A DNA stretch of 64,000 nt from an uncultured Paracoccaceae bacterium (GCA_947503965.1 CANNFU010000005.1:186001-250000), one strand, 5' to 3'; counted from the stretch's first letter, positions 45,534-53,827 are shown. Made by a program: numbers and translations. Notes: generated from the letters alone by a model not told the origin.

Positions 45534-45566
45534 TGTACGTACAGCGTATGTACAGGTTCTGTACAG
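45534..45566. promoter_or_regulatory. Cluster of TGTAC palindromes with 17-bp operator-like repeat upstream of ctaA
   Basis: TGTACGTACA (45534-45543) is followed by the perfect inverted repeat TGTACAG-GTT-CTGTACA (45549-45565). The reverse complement of bases near 57058-57074 matches this 17-mer at 15 positions. The rest of the 251-bp gap (45480-45730) holds five TTAA motifs and the inverted repeat TTTTGCGG/CCGCAAAA (45611-45618 and 45634-45641), but no gene. Confidence 0.6.
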
Positions 45567-45730
45567 TATCTGTATCGCAAAAAATGGCTGAAACCCTTGC
45601 GTTTACGATGTTTTGCGGCGCTGCCTGGCTTAACCGCAAAATTGCGTTAACCCTTTTCCGCGTCACCCTGACGCTTGCAGGCCGCCGCTGCCGGGCATAG
45701 GTTCCCGCCAAGCACGAAAGAAGGACCAAA

Positions 45731-46867
45731 ATGCCCACAAAGCGCAGCATATTCGAAGAGGTCGGTGACACCCCCAAACAAGCCGCAGCCCCGGGCGTGA
45801 TCGACGCCAAAAACAGTGGCGCGCGGCGCGGGATACGGCTGTGGCTGATGGCGCTGTTCGGTCTTGTCGTCGCGATGATCGTGGTCGGCGGTCTGACCCG
45901 TCTGACCGACAGCGGTTTGTCGATCACGGAATGGAAACCCGTCACAGGGGCCATGCCGCCGATGTCAGATGCGGCATGGGAAGAAGAGTTCGACAAATAC
46001 CGCGCGATCCCCGAATATCAGTTACAAAACAAAGGCATGACCATTGCAGAGTTCAAGGTCATCTATTGGTGGGAATGGGGCCACCGGCAGCTGGGGCGCT
46101 TTATCGGGCTGGTCTGGGCCGTTGGTTTTGTGGGCTTTCTGGCCGCACGAAAAATTCCGTCGGGCTGGACGCCAAAGCTGCTGTTCGTCGGCGCATTGGG
46201 CGGCTTGCAGGGCTTTATCGGCTGGTGGATGGTGTCGTCCGGTCTGGAAGAGGGGATGCTGGATGTTGCCTCCTACCGGCTTGCCACGCATCTGGGCCTG
46301 GCCTTTGTGATCTTTGGGTTTATCGCGTGGTATGTCTATCAGCTTGGGCGCAGTCAAAGCGATCTGCTGCAAGCGCGGCGAAATCGGGACGCGGGGCTTG
46401 TGACGATGGGTTCGGTTCTGATCGGCCTGACCTTTCTGCAGATCATCCTTGGTGCACTGGTCGCGGGGATTGACGCCGGCCGTGCATACCCCGACTGGCC
46501 GCTGATGGCCGGAGGGTTCCTGCCGCCACAACCGTTTGATCTGCAACCCATCTGGCGGAACTTTTTCGAAGATGACGGGCTGGTGCAATTCATGCACAGA
46601 ATGGCCGGTTACGTGCTGTTTTTGTTTGCTATTCTCGTCTGGCTGCGTGCCCGAAAATCAGCAAATGGGCAGACCCGGTTCGCGTTTAATGCCATCATGG
46701 CGATGATGCTTTTGCAGATGGTGATCGGCATCGTCACCGTTATCTATTCCGCCCCCTGGCAGATCGCGATTGTGCATCAATTGGGCGCGGTCATTCTGTG
46801 GGCGCTGGTGCTGCGCGGGCGGTTCCTGGCGCAATACCCCATCCCCCAATCTATTCGAGGCAACTAA
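45731..46867 (+). CDS. ctaA: Heme A synthase (CtaA/COX15)
   Basis: This 378-residue inner-membrane monooxygenase would convert heme O to heme A for aa3-type cytochrome oxidase. It has eight helices. The four heme-binding His are in WGHRQLGR (about 118), RLATHLGLAF (about 184), FMHRMAGY (about 288) and IVHQLGAV (about 350). The conserved GLTRLTDSGLSITEWKPV (about 54-71) is present, as in the COX15-like alphaproteobacterial branch without the Bacillus-type Cys pair. The ATG has AAGGA 6 nt upstream. The M32 carboxypeptidase gene starts directly after its stop. Confidence 0.96.
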   Translation: MPTKRSIFEEVGDTPKQAAAPGVIDAKNSGARRGIRLWLMALFGLVVAMIVVGGLTRLTDSGLSITEWKPVTGAMPPMSDAAWEEEFDKYRAIPEYQLQNKGMTIAEFKVIYWWEWGHRQLGRFIGLVWAVGFVGFLAARKIPSGWTPKLLFVGALGGLQGFIGWWMVSSGLEEGMLDVASYRLATHLGLAFVIFGFIAWYVYQLGRSQSDLLQARRNRDAGLVTMGSVLIGLTFLQIILGALVAGIDAGRAYPDWPLMAGGFLPPQPFDLQPIWRNFFEDDGLVQFMHRMAGYVLFLFAILVWLRARKSANGQTRFAFNAIMAMMLLQMVIGIVTVIYSAPWQIAIVHQLGAVILWALVLRGRFLAQYPIPQSIRGN

Positions 46868-48337
46868 ATGACCGCATATCAAGAGCTTATGGCCTTTCAG
46901 CGCGAAACCGAAGCACTGGGGCAGATCGCCGGTCGTCTGGGCTGGGACCAGGAAACCATGATGCCCGCCGGCGCCACGCCGCAACGGGCCGAAGAACATG
47001 GCGCGATGGCCAACATCCTGCACGCCCGCCGGATTGATCCGCGCGTGGGCGACTGGTTGGCGAAGGCGGAAGCGACCGATGATGTTTCGCAGGCTAACCT
47101 GCGGGAAATAAGGCGTGATTTCGAACGCACGTCCAAGGTTCCGGCGAAACTGGCAGCAGAGCTTGCCAAGACAACATCGCTCGCCCACCGTGTTTGGGCA
47201 CAGGCGCGGGCCGACGAAGATGTCGCCTCTTTCCTGCCGATCCTGCAAAAAGTTGTGGATCTGCGCAAGGAAGAGGCTGCCGCCGTCGCAGGCGACGCAG
47301 ACCCCTATGACGCGCTGCTGGATGATTACGAACCGGGTGCGACAGGTGCCAGCCTTGCCGCAACGTTCGATGCGCTGCGCCCGCGGTTGGTGACGCTGCG
47401 TGTGGCGATCCTGGAAAAACCGGCGCCCGCATCACTGTCGGGCGTTTTCGAAGAAATGGGGCAGCTTGAAATCTCAAAGAAACTCGCGCTTGCCTTTGGT
47501 TACAGTCTTGAAAACGGCCGGATCGACAAGGCGGTCCATCCATTCTCGTCCGGGTCCGGCCTTGATGTGCGGATTACCACGCGGACCAATGCGACGGACC
47601 CGTTCAACTGTTTCTATTCCACCGTGCATGAAGTCGGCCACGCCACATACGAGCAAGGCATTGATCAACAGTATCTTCTGACGCCTCTGGGGCGGGGTGC
47701 GTCTATGGGTGTGCACGAAAGCCAAAGCCGGATTTATGAAAACCAGTTGGGACGCAGCCGCGCGTTTACCGGCTGGCTTTATGGGCAGATGCGCGACACA
47801 TTTGGTGACTTCGGGATCAAGGATGAGGACGCGTTCTATGCGACCGTGAACCGCGTGCATGACGGGTTCATCCGGACCGAGGCGGACGAGGTTCAATACA
47901 ATCTGCACGTCCTGCTGCGCTTTGATCTTGAGCGGGCGCTGATGGCGGATGACCTTGCGGTTAATGATCTGGAAGCGGCCTGGAACGATCGTTTTCAGGC
48001 TGATTTCGGTTATGCGGTGGACAAGCCGTCAAACGGTGTCTTGCAGGATGTGCACTGGTCCGAAGGGCTGTTTGGTTATTTCCCCACCTATACGCTGGGC
48101 AATGTCTATGCGGGGTGCCTGCATGATGCGCTGCGTGCTGCTGTTCCCGAGCTGGACACCCAGTTAAGCAAGGGTGACACATCCAAAGCGACAGGATGGT
48201 TGCGGGAAAACCTGCAGCAATATGGCGGGCTGCGCACGCCGGTCGAGACGATCAAACACGCAACAGGTCAGGAGCCCAGTGAGGGACCACTGCTGGACTA
48301 CCTTGAAGCGAAGTTTGGCGCGATTTACGGCCTTTGA
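46868..48337 (+). CDS. M32 family metallocarboxypeptidase
   Basis: This 489-residue cytoplasmic zinc carboxypeptidase of the Thermus Taq type removes C-terminal residues with broad specificity. The family motif HEVGHATYEQG is at about 258-268, with the third ligand Glu in HESQSRIYENQLGRS (about 287). LRFDLERALM and GYFPTYTLGN, both M32 signatures, follow. The N-terminal FQRETEALGQIAGRLGWDQETMMP is typical (reported here in two parts: FQRETEALGQIA, GRLGWDQETMMP). It starts with no gap after ctaA. A weak terminator hairpin follows. Confidence 0.93.
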   Translation: MTAYQELMAFQRETEALGQIAGRLGWDQETMMPAGATPQRAEEHGAMANILHARRIDPRVGDWLAKAEATDDVSQANLREIRRDFERTSKVPAKLAAELAKTTSLAHRVWAQARADEDVASFLPILQKVVDLRKEEAAAVAGDADPYDALLDDYEPGATGASLAATFDALRPRLVTLRVAILEKPAPASLSGVFEEMGQLEISKKLALAFGYSLENGRIDKAVHPFSSGSGLDVRITTRTNATDPFNCFYSTVHEVGHATYEQGIDQQYLLTPLGRGASMGVHESQSRIYENQLGRSRAFTGWLYGQMRDTFGDFGIKDEDAFYATVNRVHDGFIRTEADEVQYNLHVLLRFDLERALMADDLAVNDLEAAWNDRFQADFGYAVDKPSNGVLQDVHWSEGLFGYFPTYTLGNVYAGCLHDALRAAVPELDTQLSKGDTSKATGWLRENLQQYGGLRTPVETIKHATGQEPSEGPLLDYLEAKFGAIYGL

Positions 48338-48345
48338 GAGAAAGG

Positions 48346-48371
48346 TGCGGCTGCGCCGCATTAGATTTTTT
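48346..48371 (+). terminator. Likely rho-independent terminator after the M32 gene
   Basis: TGCGGC (48346-48351) pairs with GCCGCA (48355-48360), followed by TTAGATTTTTT. The stem is short but GC-rich. Confidence 0.55.
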
Positions 48372-48406
48372 GTGCCTCCGGCGGCGGTATTTGCGAACAA
48401 AAGAAG

Positions 48407-49186
48407 TTACCAGTCGGGCTTGCGTTTTTCCAGGAAGGCATTGATGCCTTCATTGGTGTCGTCTTGCAGCATGTTTTGCACCATGACATCGCCGGTATAG
48501 GCATAGGCGTCTGTCGTGTTCATCTGGGCCTGATTGTAGAATGCCTGTTTGCCGATCTTCACGGCTGCGGGCAATTTTGTCGCAATCGCATGGGCAAGCT
48601 CTGCTGTTTCACGCGCCAAAGCATCCGCGTGGACAGACCTGTTGATCAGCCCAAGATCCTGCGCTTCGCGGGCGTTGATAAATCGGCCGGTCGTTAGCAT
48701 TTCAAACGCGGCTTTGCGGTGGATGTTGCGGGTCAGGGCCACCATCGGGGTCGAACAGAACAGCCCGATATTCACGCCGTTCACGCCAAACCGTGTGTCA
48801 TCCGCCGCCACTGCCAGATCGCATGTCGCAACCAGCTGACAACCTGCTGCTGTCGCAATCCCGTGGACTTGCGCGATGACGGGCTGCGGCATGCTCTGGA
48901 TGCGCTGCATCATCTTTGCGCAGCGATCAAACAGGTCCTTGAAATAGGCGGCACCGCTATCCTCGGCCTGTCGTCCGGCCTGCATTTCCTTCAGATCATG
49001 ACCGGCGCAAAACGCCTTGCCTTCGCCTCGCAGGATCACAACCCGGACGGTCGGATCTTCTGCGATCGCGTCGAAGGCCGATTGCAATGCCGCCAGCATC
49101 ACATCCGAGAGGGCGTTCAATCGGTCGGGTGCGTCCATGGTCAATGTGGCGATGGACGCGGCGTCATTACGGTGCAGGATTGTCAT
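48407..49186 (-). CDS. Crotonase-fold protein, ECHDC3-like, without the two catalytic Glu
   Basis: This 259-residue protein is in the enoyl-CoA hydratase/isomerase superfamily: oxyanion-hole sequences AFCAGHDLKEM (about 60-70) and VHGIATAAGCQLVATCDLA (about 108-126) are intact. Positions equivalent to catalytic Glu144 and Glu164 of rat crotonase are Gln (GCQL) and Gly (FGVNGVNIG), so ordinary hydratase activity is unlikely. The sequence VNIGLFCSTP matches the ECHDC3 subgroup, whose function is not settled. ATG 49186 has GAGAGA upstream. It is divergent from the thioesterase gene by 51 bp, so both may process acyl-CoA compounds. Confidence 0.85.
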   Translation of the reverse strand: MTILHRNDAASIATLTMDAPDRLNALSDVMLAALQSAFDAIAEDPTVRVVILRGEGKAFCAGHDLKEMQAGRQAEDSGAAYFKDLFDRCAKMMQRIQSMPQPVIAQVHGIATAAGCQLVATCDLAVAADDTRFGVNGVNIGLFCSTPMVALTRNIHRKAAFEMLTTGRFINAREAQDLGLINRSVHADALARETAELAHAIATKLPAAVKIGKQAFYNQAQMNTTDAYAYTGDVMVQNMLQDDTNEGINAFLEKRKPDW

Positions 49187-49237
49187 GCGGTCTCTCTCGT
49201 GCTGATTTGACCCGACGTTAAGGGGGAGACAGCAACA

Positions 49238-49657
49238 ATGGAACCAAAGATGGACATTCCGGCGCTTCAAGCCTTTGTCGCGCGTGAATTTCCCCAGCTT
49301 GGCGATGATTTCACGATCGAAGCGTTGACCGAAGACGGGGTCACGGTGCGCCTGAACGTGGCAGAGCGGCATTTGCGGCCGGGCGGTACAGTATCAGGGC
49401 CGTCGATGTTCGCGCTGGCCGATGTGGGGATGTATCTGGCCATTCTGGCGCGGCTTGGGCCGGTCGCACTGGCCGTCACCACGAATTGCGCGATTGATTT
49501 CATGCGCAAACCTGCCGCCGGGACGGACATGATTTGCAAGACGCGGGTGCTGAAACTGGGCCGCGTTTTGGCGGTGGGCGATGCGATGCTGTACAGCGAA
49601 GGGCTGGCGGAGCCGGTTGCGCGTGCGTCGTTGACGTATTCCATACCGCCGAACTGA
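49238..49657 (+). CDS. PaaI-type hotdog-fold acyl-CoA thioesterase
   Basis: This 139-residue protein has a single hotdog domain. The helix sequence GTVSGPSMFALADVGMYLAI (about 48-67) corresponds to the PaaI/4HBT active-site helix; the usual catalytic Asp or Glu position is taken by the Asp of LADVG. ALAVTTNCAIDFMRKP matches the following strand pair. Such enzymes hydrolyse short or aromatic acyl-CoA. AGGGGGAG lies about 9 nt before ATG 49238; an internal ATG at 49250 is possible. It is divergent from the crotonase gene and convergent to the DUF1127 gene. Confidence 0.86.
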   Translation: MEPKMDIPALQAFVAREFPQLGDDFTIEALTEDGVTVRLNVAERHLRPGGTVSGPSMFALADVGMYLAILARLGPVALAVTTNCAIDFMRKPAAGTDMICKTRVLKLGRVLAVGDAMLYSEGLAEPVARASLTYSIPPN

Positions 49658-49682
49658 AAAATGGGCCGGAATGATCCGGCCC
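49657..49682 (-). terminator. Rho-independent terminator of the DUF1127 gene
   Basis: GGGCCGGA (49663-49670) pairs with TCCGGCCC (49675-49682). Read on the minus strand the stem is followed by ATTTTTC, so it ends the DUF1127 transcript; it may also serve the convergent thioesterase mRNA without a T-tract. Confidence 0.75.
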
Positions 49683-49706
49683 AGTCAGGAAGATGGCAGG
49701 AGGGGT

Positions 49707-49934
49707 TTAGTCCTGCCAGAACGGTTTGGTCGCCTCTGCTTGGGCAGAAAAGCGGTCCAGACCGATATCGCGGAGCAGATGCGGCTCCAATTCCTTTAAT
49801 GAACGGCGTGTTTTGCGGCGGGTGTCCCATTTCACGACTGTCACTGCGAATTTGACCGCAAGACCTGCAACAACGGGCAGGTGCGCCTGTGCGTTCAAAA
49901 CTGCGATCTGCGCGGGGTGGAGCGCGTGTGACAT
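49707..49934 (-). CDS. DUF1127 small protein
   Basis: This 75-residue protein has a hydrophobic middle (about 20-35) and a C-terminal DUF1127 motif: TRRKTRRSLKELEPHLLRDIG (about 39-59, Arg-rich helix, then LLRDIGLD). DUF1127 proteins of alphaproteobacteria are small, often stress- or phosphate-regulated, and some act with small RNAs. ATG 49934 has AAGGAG 8 nt upstream. It is divergent from a MocR regulator; the 86-bp gap contains three TTG-N3-CAA repeats, making it a candidate target of that regulator. Confidence 0.87.
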   Translation of the reverse strand: MSHALHPAQIAVLNAQAHLPVVAGLAVKFAVTVVKWDTRRKTRRSLKELEPHLLRDIGLDRFSAQAEATKPFWQD

Positions 49935-49955
49935 TGGACAACTCCTTAAATTGTG

Positions 49956-49996
49956 TTGATACAATGTAGCTATGTTGCTACAAAATATTGATACAA
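49956..49996. promoter_or_regulatory. Triple TTG-N3-CAA operator array between DUF1127 and mocR genes
   Basis: TTGATACAA (49956-49964), TTGCTACAA (49975-49983) and TTGATACAA (49988-49996) fill the divergent promoter region. A related perfect inverted repeat, ATTGTA-N5-TACAAT (50024-50040), lies just inside the mocR start. MocR/GntR regulators usually bind such short repeats, so autoregulation and control of the DUF1127 gene are inferred. Confidence 0.6.
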
Positions 49997-50020
49997 AGCA
50001 TTTCAGGATCGGTCCACAAA

Positions 50021-51421
50021 ATGATTGTACCGGATACAATATGGCAGCCAAACCTCGCCACTGCGGGGAAGTCGAAGTACAAGGCGCTTGCGCAGGCCAT
50101 TCGCGATGGCATTGCATCGGGGGATCTGGCGGCAGGCGCCCAACTGCCCACGGTGCGTGATCTGGCGTACCGTGTGGGCGTCACACCGGGCACTGTGGCG
50201 CGGGCCTATGGTTTGCTGACCGACGAAGGGCGTTTGATTGCCGAAGTGGGGCGCGGCACCTACGTGGCGGGGCCGATCCGCAAGGAACAACCGCTTGAAC
50301 CGCCGCTGCTGCATCTGGTCGATGAAAGCACCGCCGATTTCCGCAGTAGCCGTGTGCCGGATGTGGGGCAGGGTGCGCTGATTGATGACGCCCTGATCCG
50401 TCTGGGACGGTCGCACCGACGGCGGCACATCAATTACCCCACATCCATCACCGACATCGAAGCGCGCGAGGCGGTCGTCGACTGGATCGGCCCGGTGCGA
50501 ACCGGCCATCTGGATGCGCATCACGTGGTGCTGGGTAATGGGGCACAGAATTGCGTGATCCTGGCCTTGCAAGCTGAATTGCATGGCGCACACCCTGTTA
50601 TCCTAACCGAAGAGCTGGCCTATCCCGGCGTCCGCCACGCGGCGCGGCTGTTGCGGGCGCAGGTTGTTGGGGTAGCCATGGATGATGAGGGGATTATTCC
50701 TGCCGCATTGGCCGAGGCCTATCGGACCCATGGCGGGCAGGTCCTGCTGACTTCGGCAGAGGTGCACAGCCCGACCACGACCAAGACCAGCTATGCCCGG
50801 AAAAAGGAAATCGCGGCGCTGGCCGAACGATTTGGCCTGACAATCATCGAGGATGATTGCCACTGTGTTGCACCGACCGAAGTGCCTGCCTACCGCGCCA
50901 TCCTGCCGAACCAATCCTATTTCATTTCGTCCTTAACCAAGGGCGTCAGCGGTGCGCTGCGGTTTGGCTATGCCGTCACACCTGTCGGACGATACAAGGA
51001 ATTGCGCCAGGTCGCCCAAAGCTCCTTTCACGGGATTGCCCAGCCGATGCTGGATCTTTGCGCAGATTTGCTGGCCTCGGGCGATGCGGGGCGTGTGCGC
51101 GCCAAGGTCATTGACCACACCGCCGCGCGCGTCAGGCTGGCCGTGAACAGGTTGGGCGGTTGGGACCTGCGTTGGCGCGAGGACGCGCCGTTCTTGTGGC
51201 TGCAATTGCCGCAGGGGTGGCGGGCGTCCAGCTTTGCCCTTGCCTGCGAACGGGCGGGCATATCTGTCCGGCCGGCGGATGAGTTCGTGCTGTCGGATCA
51301 GCGGGCGCCCAATGCCGTGCGGCTGGCCGCCACGACCTGCGTGTCAGAGCCGCGTTATCTTAAGGCGTTGGATGATATGAACACATTGCTGGCCAATCCT
51401 GTTGCAACAATGGAAAGTTGA
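50021..51421 (+). CDS. MocR/PdxR-type transcriptional regulator (GntR HTH plus aminotransferase domain)
   Basis: This 466-residue fusion has an N-terminal GntR winged helix (about 12-78; ALAQAIRDGIASGDLAAGAQ begins it, and LPTVRDLAYRVGVTPGTVARAY is the recognition unit, reported as LPTVRDLAYRV and GVTPGTVARAY). A fold type I aminotransferase domain follows. The PLP Lys is in SSLTKGVSGALRFGY (about 307-321) and the Asp that contacts PLP in IIEDDCHC (about 281). Such proteins sense PLP or amino acids. ATG 50021 has only AGGA 12 nt upstream, so translation may be weak. It is divergent from the DUF1127 gene across a repeat array. Confidence 0.92.
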   Translation: MIVPDTIWQPNLATAGKSKYKALAQAIRDGIASGDLAAGAQLPTVRDLAYRVGVTPGTVARAYGLLTDEGRLIAEVGRGTYVAGPIRKEQPLEPPLLHLVDESTADFRSSRVPDVGQGALIDDALIRLGRSHRRRHINYPTSITDIEAREAVVDWIGPVRTGHLDAHHVVLGNGAQNCVILALQAELHGAHPVILTEELAYPGVRHAARLLRAQVVGVAMDDEGIIPAALAEAYRTHGGQVLLTSAEVHSPTTTKTSYARKKEIAALAERFGLTIIEDDCHCVAPTEVPAYRAILPNQSYFISSLTKGVSGALRFGYAVTPVGRYKELRQVAQSSFHGIAQPMLDLCADLLASGDAGRVRAKVIDHTAARVRLAVNRLGGWDLRWREDAPFLWLQLPQGWRASSFALACERAGISVRPADEFVLSDQRAPNAVRLAATTCVSEPRYLKALDDMNTLLANPVATMES

Positions 51422-51474
51422 TGGGGTAAAATAATACCTAATTTGTAGTGCATTGTTTTTGCTCGTTTAATCCC

Positions 51475-51514
51475 TGCATGCAGCGCTTGACTGTGCATGC
51501 ACGTCCTTTATACC
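51475..51514 (+). promoter_or_regulatory. rplM promoter with flanking TGCATGCA octamers
   Basis: TTGACT (51487-51492) and TATACC (51509-51514) are spaced by 16 nt. The self-complementary octamer TGCATGCA occurs at 51475-51482 and 51494-51501, 19 bp apart, one on each side of the -35 box. The predicted leader is about 45 nt. The rest of the 145-bp gap shows nothing else. Confidence 0.55.
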
Positions 51515-51566
51515 GCCCCAATCCGAATGACTGTGGCCAATGCCACCCCAACGATATTGGTGAGAT

Positions 51567-52028
51567 ATGAAAACCTTTACCGCGACCCCTGCGGATATCG
51601 ACAAGAAATGGATCCTGATCGACGCTGAAGGCGTTGTTCTGGGCCGTCTTGCCTCGATCGTCGCCATGCGCTTGCGCGGCAAGCACAAACCATCCTTCAC
51701 GCCGCACATGGATATGGGCGACAACGTGATCGTCATCAACGCCGAGAAAATCCAGATGACTGGCAACAAGCGTGATGAGAAATATTACTGGCACACCGGC
51801 CATCCCGGCGGGATCAAGTCCAAAACCAAGGCCGAGATCCTTGAAGGCGCGCATCCAGAGCGCGTGGTCATGAAAGCCGTTCAGCGCATGCTGCCCGGTG
51901 GCAAGCTGAGCCGCAAGCAAATGACAAACCTGCGGGTTTTCGCAGGTGCTGAACATGGCATGGAGGCCCAGAAGCCCGAAGTTCTGGATGTTGCTTCCAT
52001 GAACAAGAAAAACACGAGGACTGCATAA
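51567..52028 (+). CDS. rplM: 50S ribosomal protein L13
   Basis: This 153-residue protein has the L13 landmarks [16 protein letters not shown] (about 13-28), [31 protein letters not shown] (about 50-67) and [11 protein letters not shown]. The C-terminal [20 protein letters not shown] segment is normal. It is an early-assembly protein binding 23S rRNA. ATG 51567 has GGTGAG close upstream. rpsI overlaps its stop by 1 nt (TAATG), the usual rplM-rpsI operon. Confidence 0.98.
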   Translation: MKTFTATPADIDKKWILIDAEGVVLGRLASIVAMRLRGKHKPSFTPHMDMGDNVIVINAEKIQMTGNKRDEKYYWHTGHPGGIKSKTKAEILEGAHPERVVMKAVQRMLPGGKLSRKQMTNLRVFAGAEHGMEAQKPEVLDVASMNKKNTRTA

Positions 52029-52528
52029 TGGCCGATCAAGTAAACTCGCTCGAAGAGCTGGGCCAGGTTGCCGAAGGTATCGAAGCCGTCGATGCGCCTG
52101 TTGTTGAAACTGCTGCCCCGCGTGAACCTGTTCGCGACGAACTGGGCCGGTCATACGCGACTGGCAAGCGGAAAGATGCGGTTGCCCGCGTCTGGATCAA
52201 GCCGGGTTCCGGCAAGGTCACCGTCAACGGCAAGGACATGAACGAATATTTCGCGCGTCCCGTGCTGCAGATGATCCTGGCACAGCCGTTCTCAGTCGCT
52301 GGCGTCACAGGCCAGTTCGACGTGATGGCGACGGTCAAAGGTGGCGGTCTGTCCGGTCAGGCCGGTGCGGTCAAGCATGGTGTGTCCAAGGCGCTGCAGC
52401 TTTATGATCCATCCCTGCGTGGCGCGCTGAAGGCTGCGGGCTTCCTGACACGCGACAGCCGTGTGGTTGAGCGGAAGAAATACGGTAAGGCCAAGGCGCG
52501 TAAGAGCTTCCAGTTCTCCAAGCGTTAA
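52028..52528 (+). CDS. rpsI: 30S ribosomal protein S9
   Basis: This 166-residue S9 has an acidic N-terminal extension of about 40 residues not found in E. coli S9. The conserved core starts [21 protein letters not shown] (about 39-59) and continues with [15 protein letters not shown] and [14 protein letters not shown]. The C-terminal tail [10 protein letters not shown] reaches the decoding site, where the final Lys-Arg contacts the P-site tRNA. It is co-translated with rplM. A terminator lies 19 bp after its stop. Confidence 0.98.
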   Translation: MADQVNSLEELGQVAEGIEAVDAPVVETAAPREPVRDELGRSYATGKRKDAVARVWIKPGSGKVTVNGKDMNEYFARPVLQMILAQPFSVAGVTGQFDVMATVKGGGLSGQAGAVKHGVSKALQLYDPSLRGALKAAGFLTRDSRVVERKKYGKAKARKSFQFSKR

Positions 52529-52547
52529 TCTTGCACAGATTTCACGA

Positions 52548-52576
52548 AAGGGCGGTCCGGTGGGGCCGCCCTTTTT
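52548..52576 (+). terminator. Rho-independent terminator after rpsI
   Basis: AAGGGCGG (52548-52555) pairs with CCGCCCTT (52566-52573), followed by TTT and further T-rich sequence. It touches the 3' end of the convergent membrane-protein gene (52580). Confidence 0.85.
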
Positions 52577-52579
52577 CGT

Positions 52580-53827
52580 TCAGCTTGGCTTGCGTTTGCG
52601 GGCCTGCAGGTTCGCGCTGGCATAGGTGTTGATCATGTTCAGCGTGTTCACGAAAGCCTCGATCGAATAGCCAAAGATGAAGGACAAAAGATAAATCAGG
52701 GGGCGGTTCAAATCCACGCTCATCGTCAGAATGTTGGACGGGACCAACAGCATTGAAAACGTGAGTGCGGCAAGCCCCGCAAAGACCGTGCGCAGCACCG
52801 AATAGCTGAGGCCGAGCGCCGCGACATTCGTGTTCAGTATCCGCCACATGCAATAAACGATGGAACCAAGCGAGCCATAGATGATGGGCAGCGCCCACAG
52901 ATGTACGATGTTCAGCCGCTCTTGCAGTTCCTGCATGCGCGCAACCACGAAGTAACGCGATTGGGCATAGGGACTCGCCACCTCACGCCCTGCGGCCTTC
53001 ATCGTCGCGGATTCGATCCGGGCAATGTCTGACAGGCTTTGGCGAAAGCTGCTGCTGACCGCGATATTCTGCAGTTCAGCGGCTGTGCGTGTCTGATCAA
53101 TGAAGCCGCTTGCCCTTTGGGCAAATTGCTGAAGCTGCGTGACATTCGGACAGGACAAGACCGCCACAATCGCGCTGTCCGTGCCGCAATACCGCCGCTG
53201 CGCGCTTTTGAGCCATTTGGTGATCGGATTGAAATCTTCGCGCAGGCCGATCATCCGCTGGGGCAGCCACACCTCGCTGTTATATTGGGTCTTGAGGGCC
53301 GAGAACTGTTCAAGATAAACCAGTTGTGGTTCCAGATCACCGTTGCCGTTGCTGTCTTCTGACTGTTCGAAATAGTTCTCAAGCTCGACCAGACGCATCA
53401 TGTGCCCGAAATGGTCGAAATTCACGAAATGCTCCGCCTCTTGAATGACGAATGTCGCCCGATTGGACCAGTAGGAATAGTGGAACGCGCCCAGAACCAG
53501 CACAAAGCCGATCATCGCCAGCAGCGGGCTGGTTAAGCTGTGATGCTGGCGTAGATGCGGTGAGCGGCCGTTAAGAACCTCGTTCAGTGTATACGCATCA
53601 ATCGTAACAAGCGCGTTGTCATAGGCGTTTTGAAATGCCCCGCTCAGCTCGTTGATATCCGCATCGGCGCAATTGTCCCAATTGTCATTGCGATCAAAGG
53701 GACGCAGCGCACTGACCAAGGAAAGACTGTCCTGTCCTTCGATGCGCAGCAGGTGATCGCGCATGTTACGGCTTTCACGCACCAGTTTTTGCAGGCTGGT
53801 TTCGCCTTTCTTTGCACCCTCTGGCAT
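52580..53827 (-). CDS. Four-helix membrane protein of unknown function, coupled to a small secreted peptide
   Basis: This 415-residue protein from ATG 53827 overlaps the stop of the upstream peptide gene by 1 nt (TAATG), with AGGGG 10 nt before. There is a soluble N-terminal part of about 98 residues, helix 1 at about 99-119, a soluble mostly helical region of about 190 residues that should be periplasmic (two Cys at about 214 and 226), then helices at about 309-327, 347-363 and 374-392. A basic tail, KRKP, follows. The acidic stretch SEDSNGNGDLEP near 156-167 looks like a calcium-binding loop. No known family is recognised. Confidence 0.75.
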   Translation of the reverse strand: MPEGAKKGETSLQKLVRESRNMRDHLLRIEGQDSLSLVSALRPFDRNDNWDNCADADINELSGAFQNAYDNALVTIDAYTLNEVLNGRSPHLRQHHSLTSPLLAMIGFVLVLGAFHYSYWSNRATFVIQEAEHFVNFDHFGHMMRLVELENYFEQSEDSNGNGDLEPQLVYLEQFSALKTQYNSEVWLPQRMIGLREDFNPITKWLKSAQRRYCGTDSAIVAVLSCPNVTQLQQFAQRASGFIDQTRTAAELQNIAVSSSFRQSLSDIARIESATMKAAGREVASPYAQSRYFVVARMQELQERLNIVHLWALPIIYGSLGSIVYCMWRILNTNVAALGLSYSVLRTVFAGLAALTFSMLLVPSNILTMSVDLNRPLIYLLSFIFGYSIEAFVNTLNMINTYASANLQARKRKPS

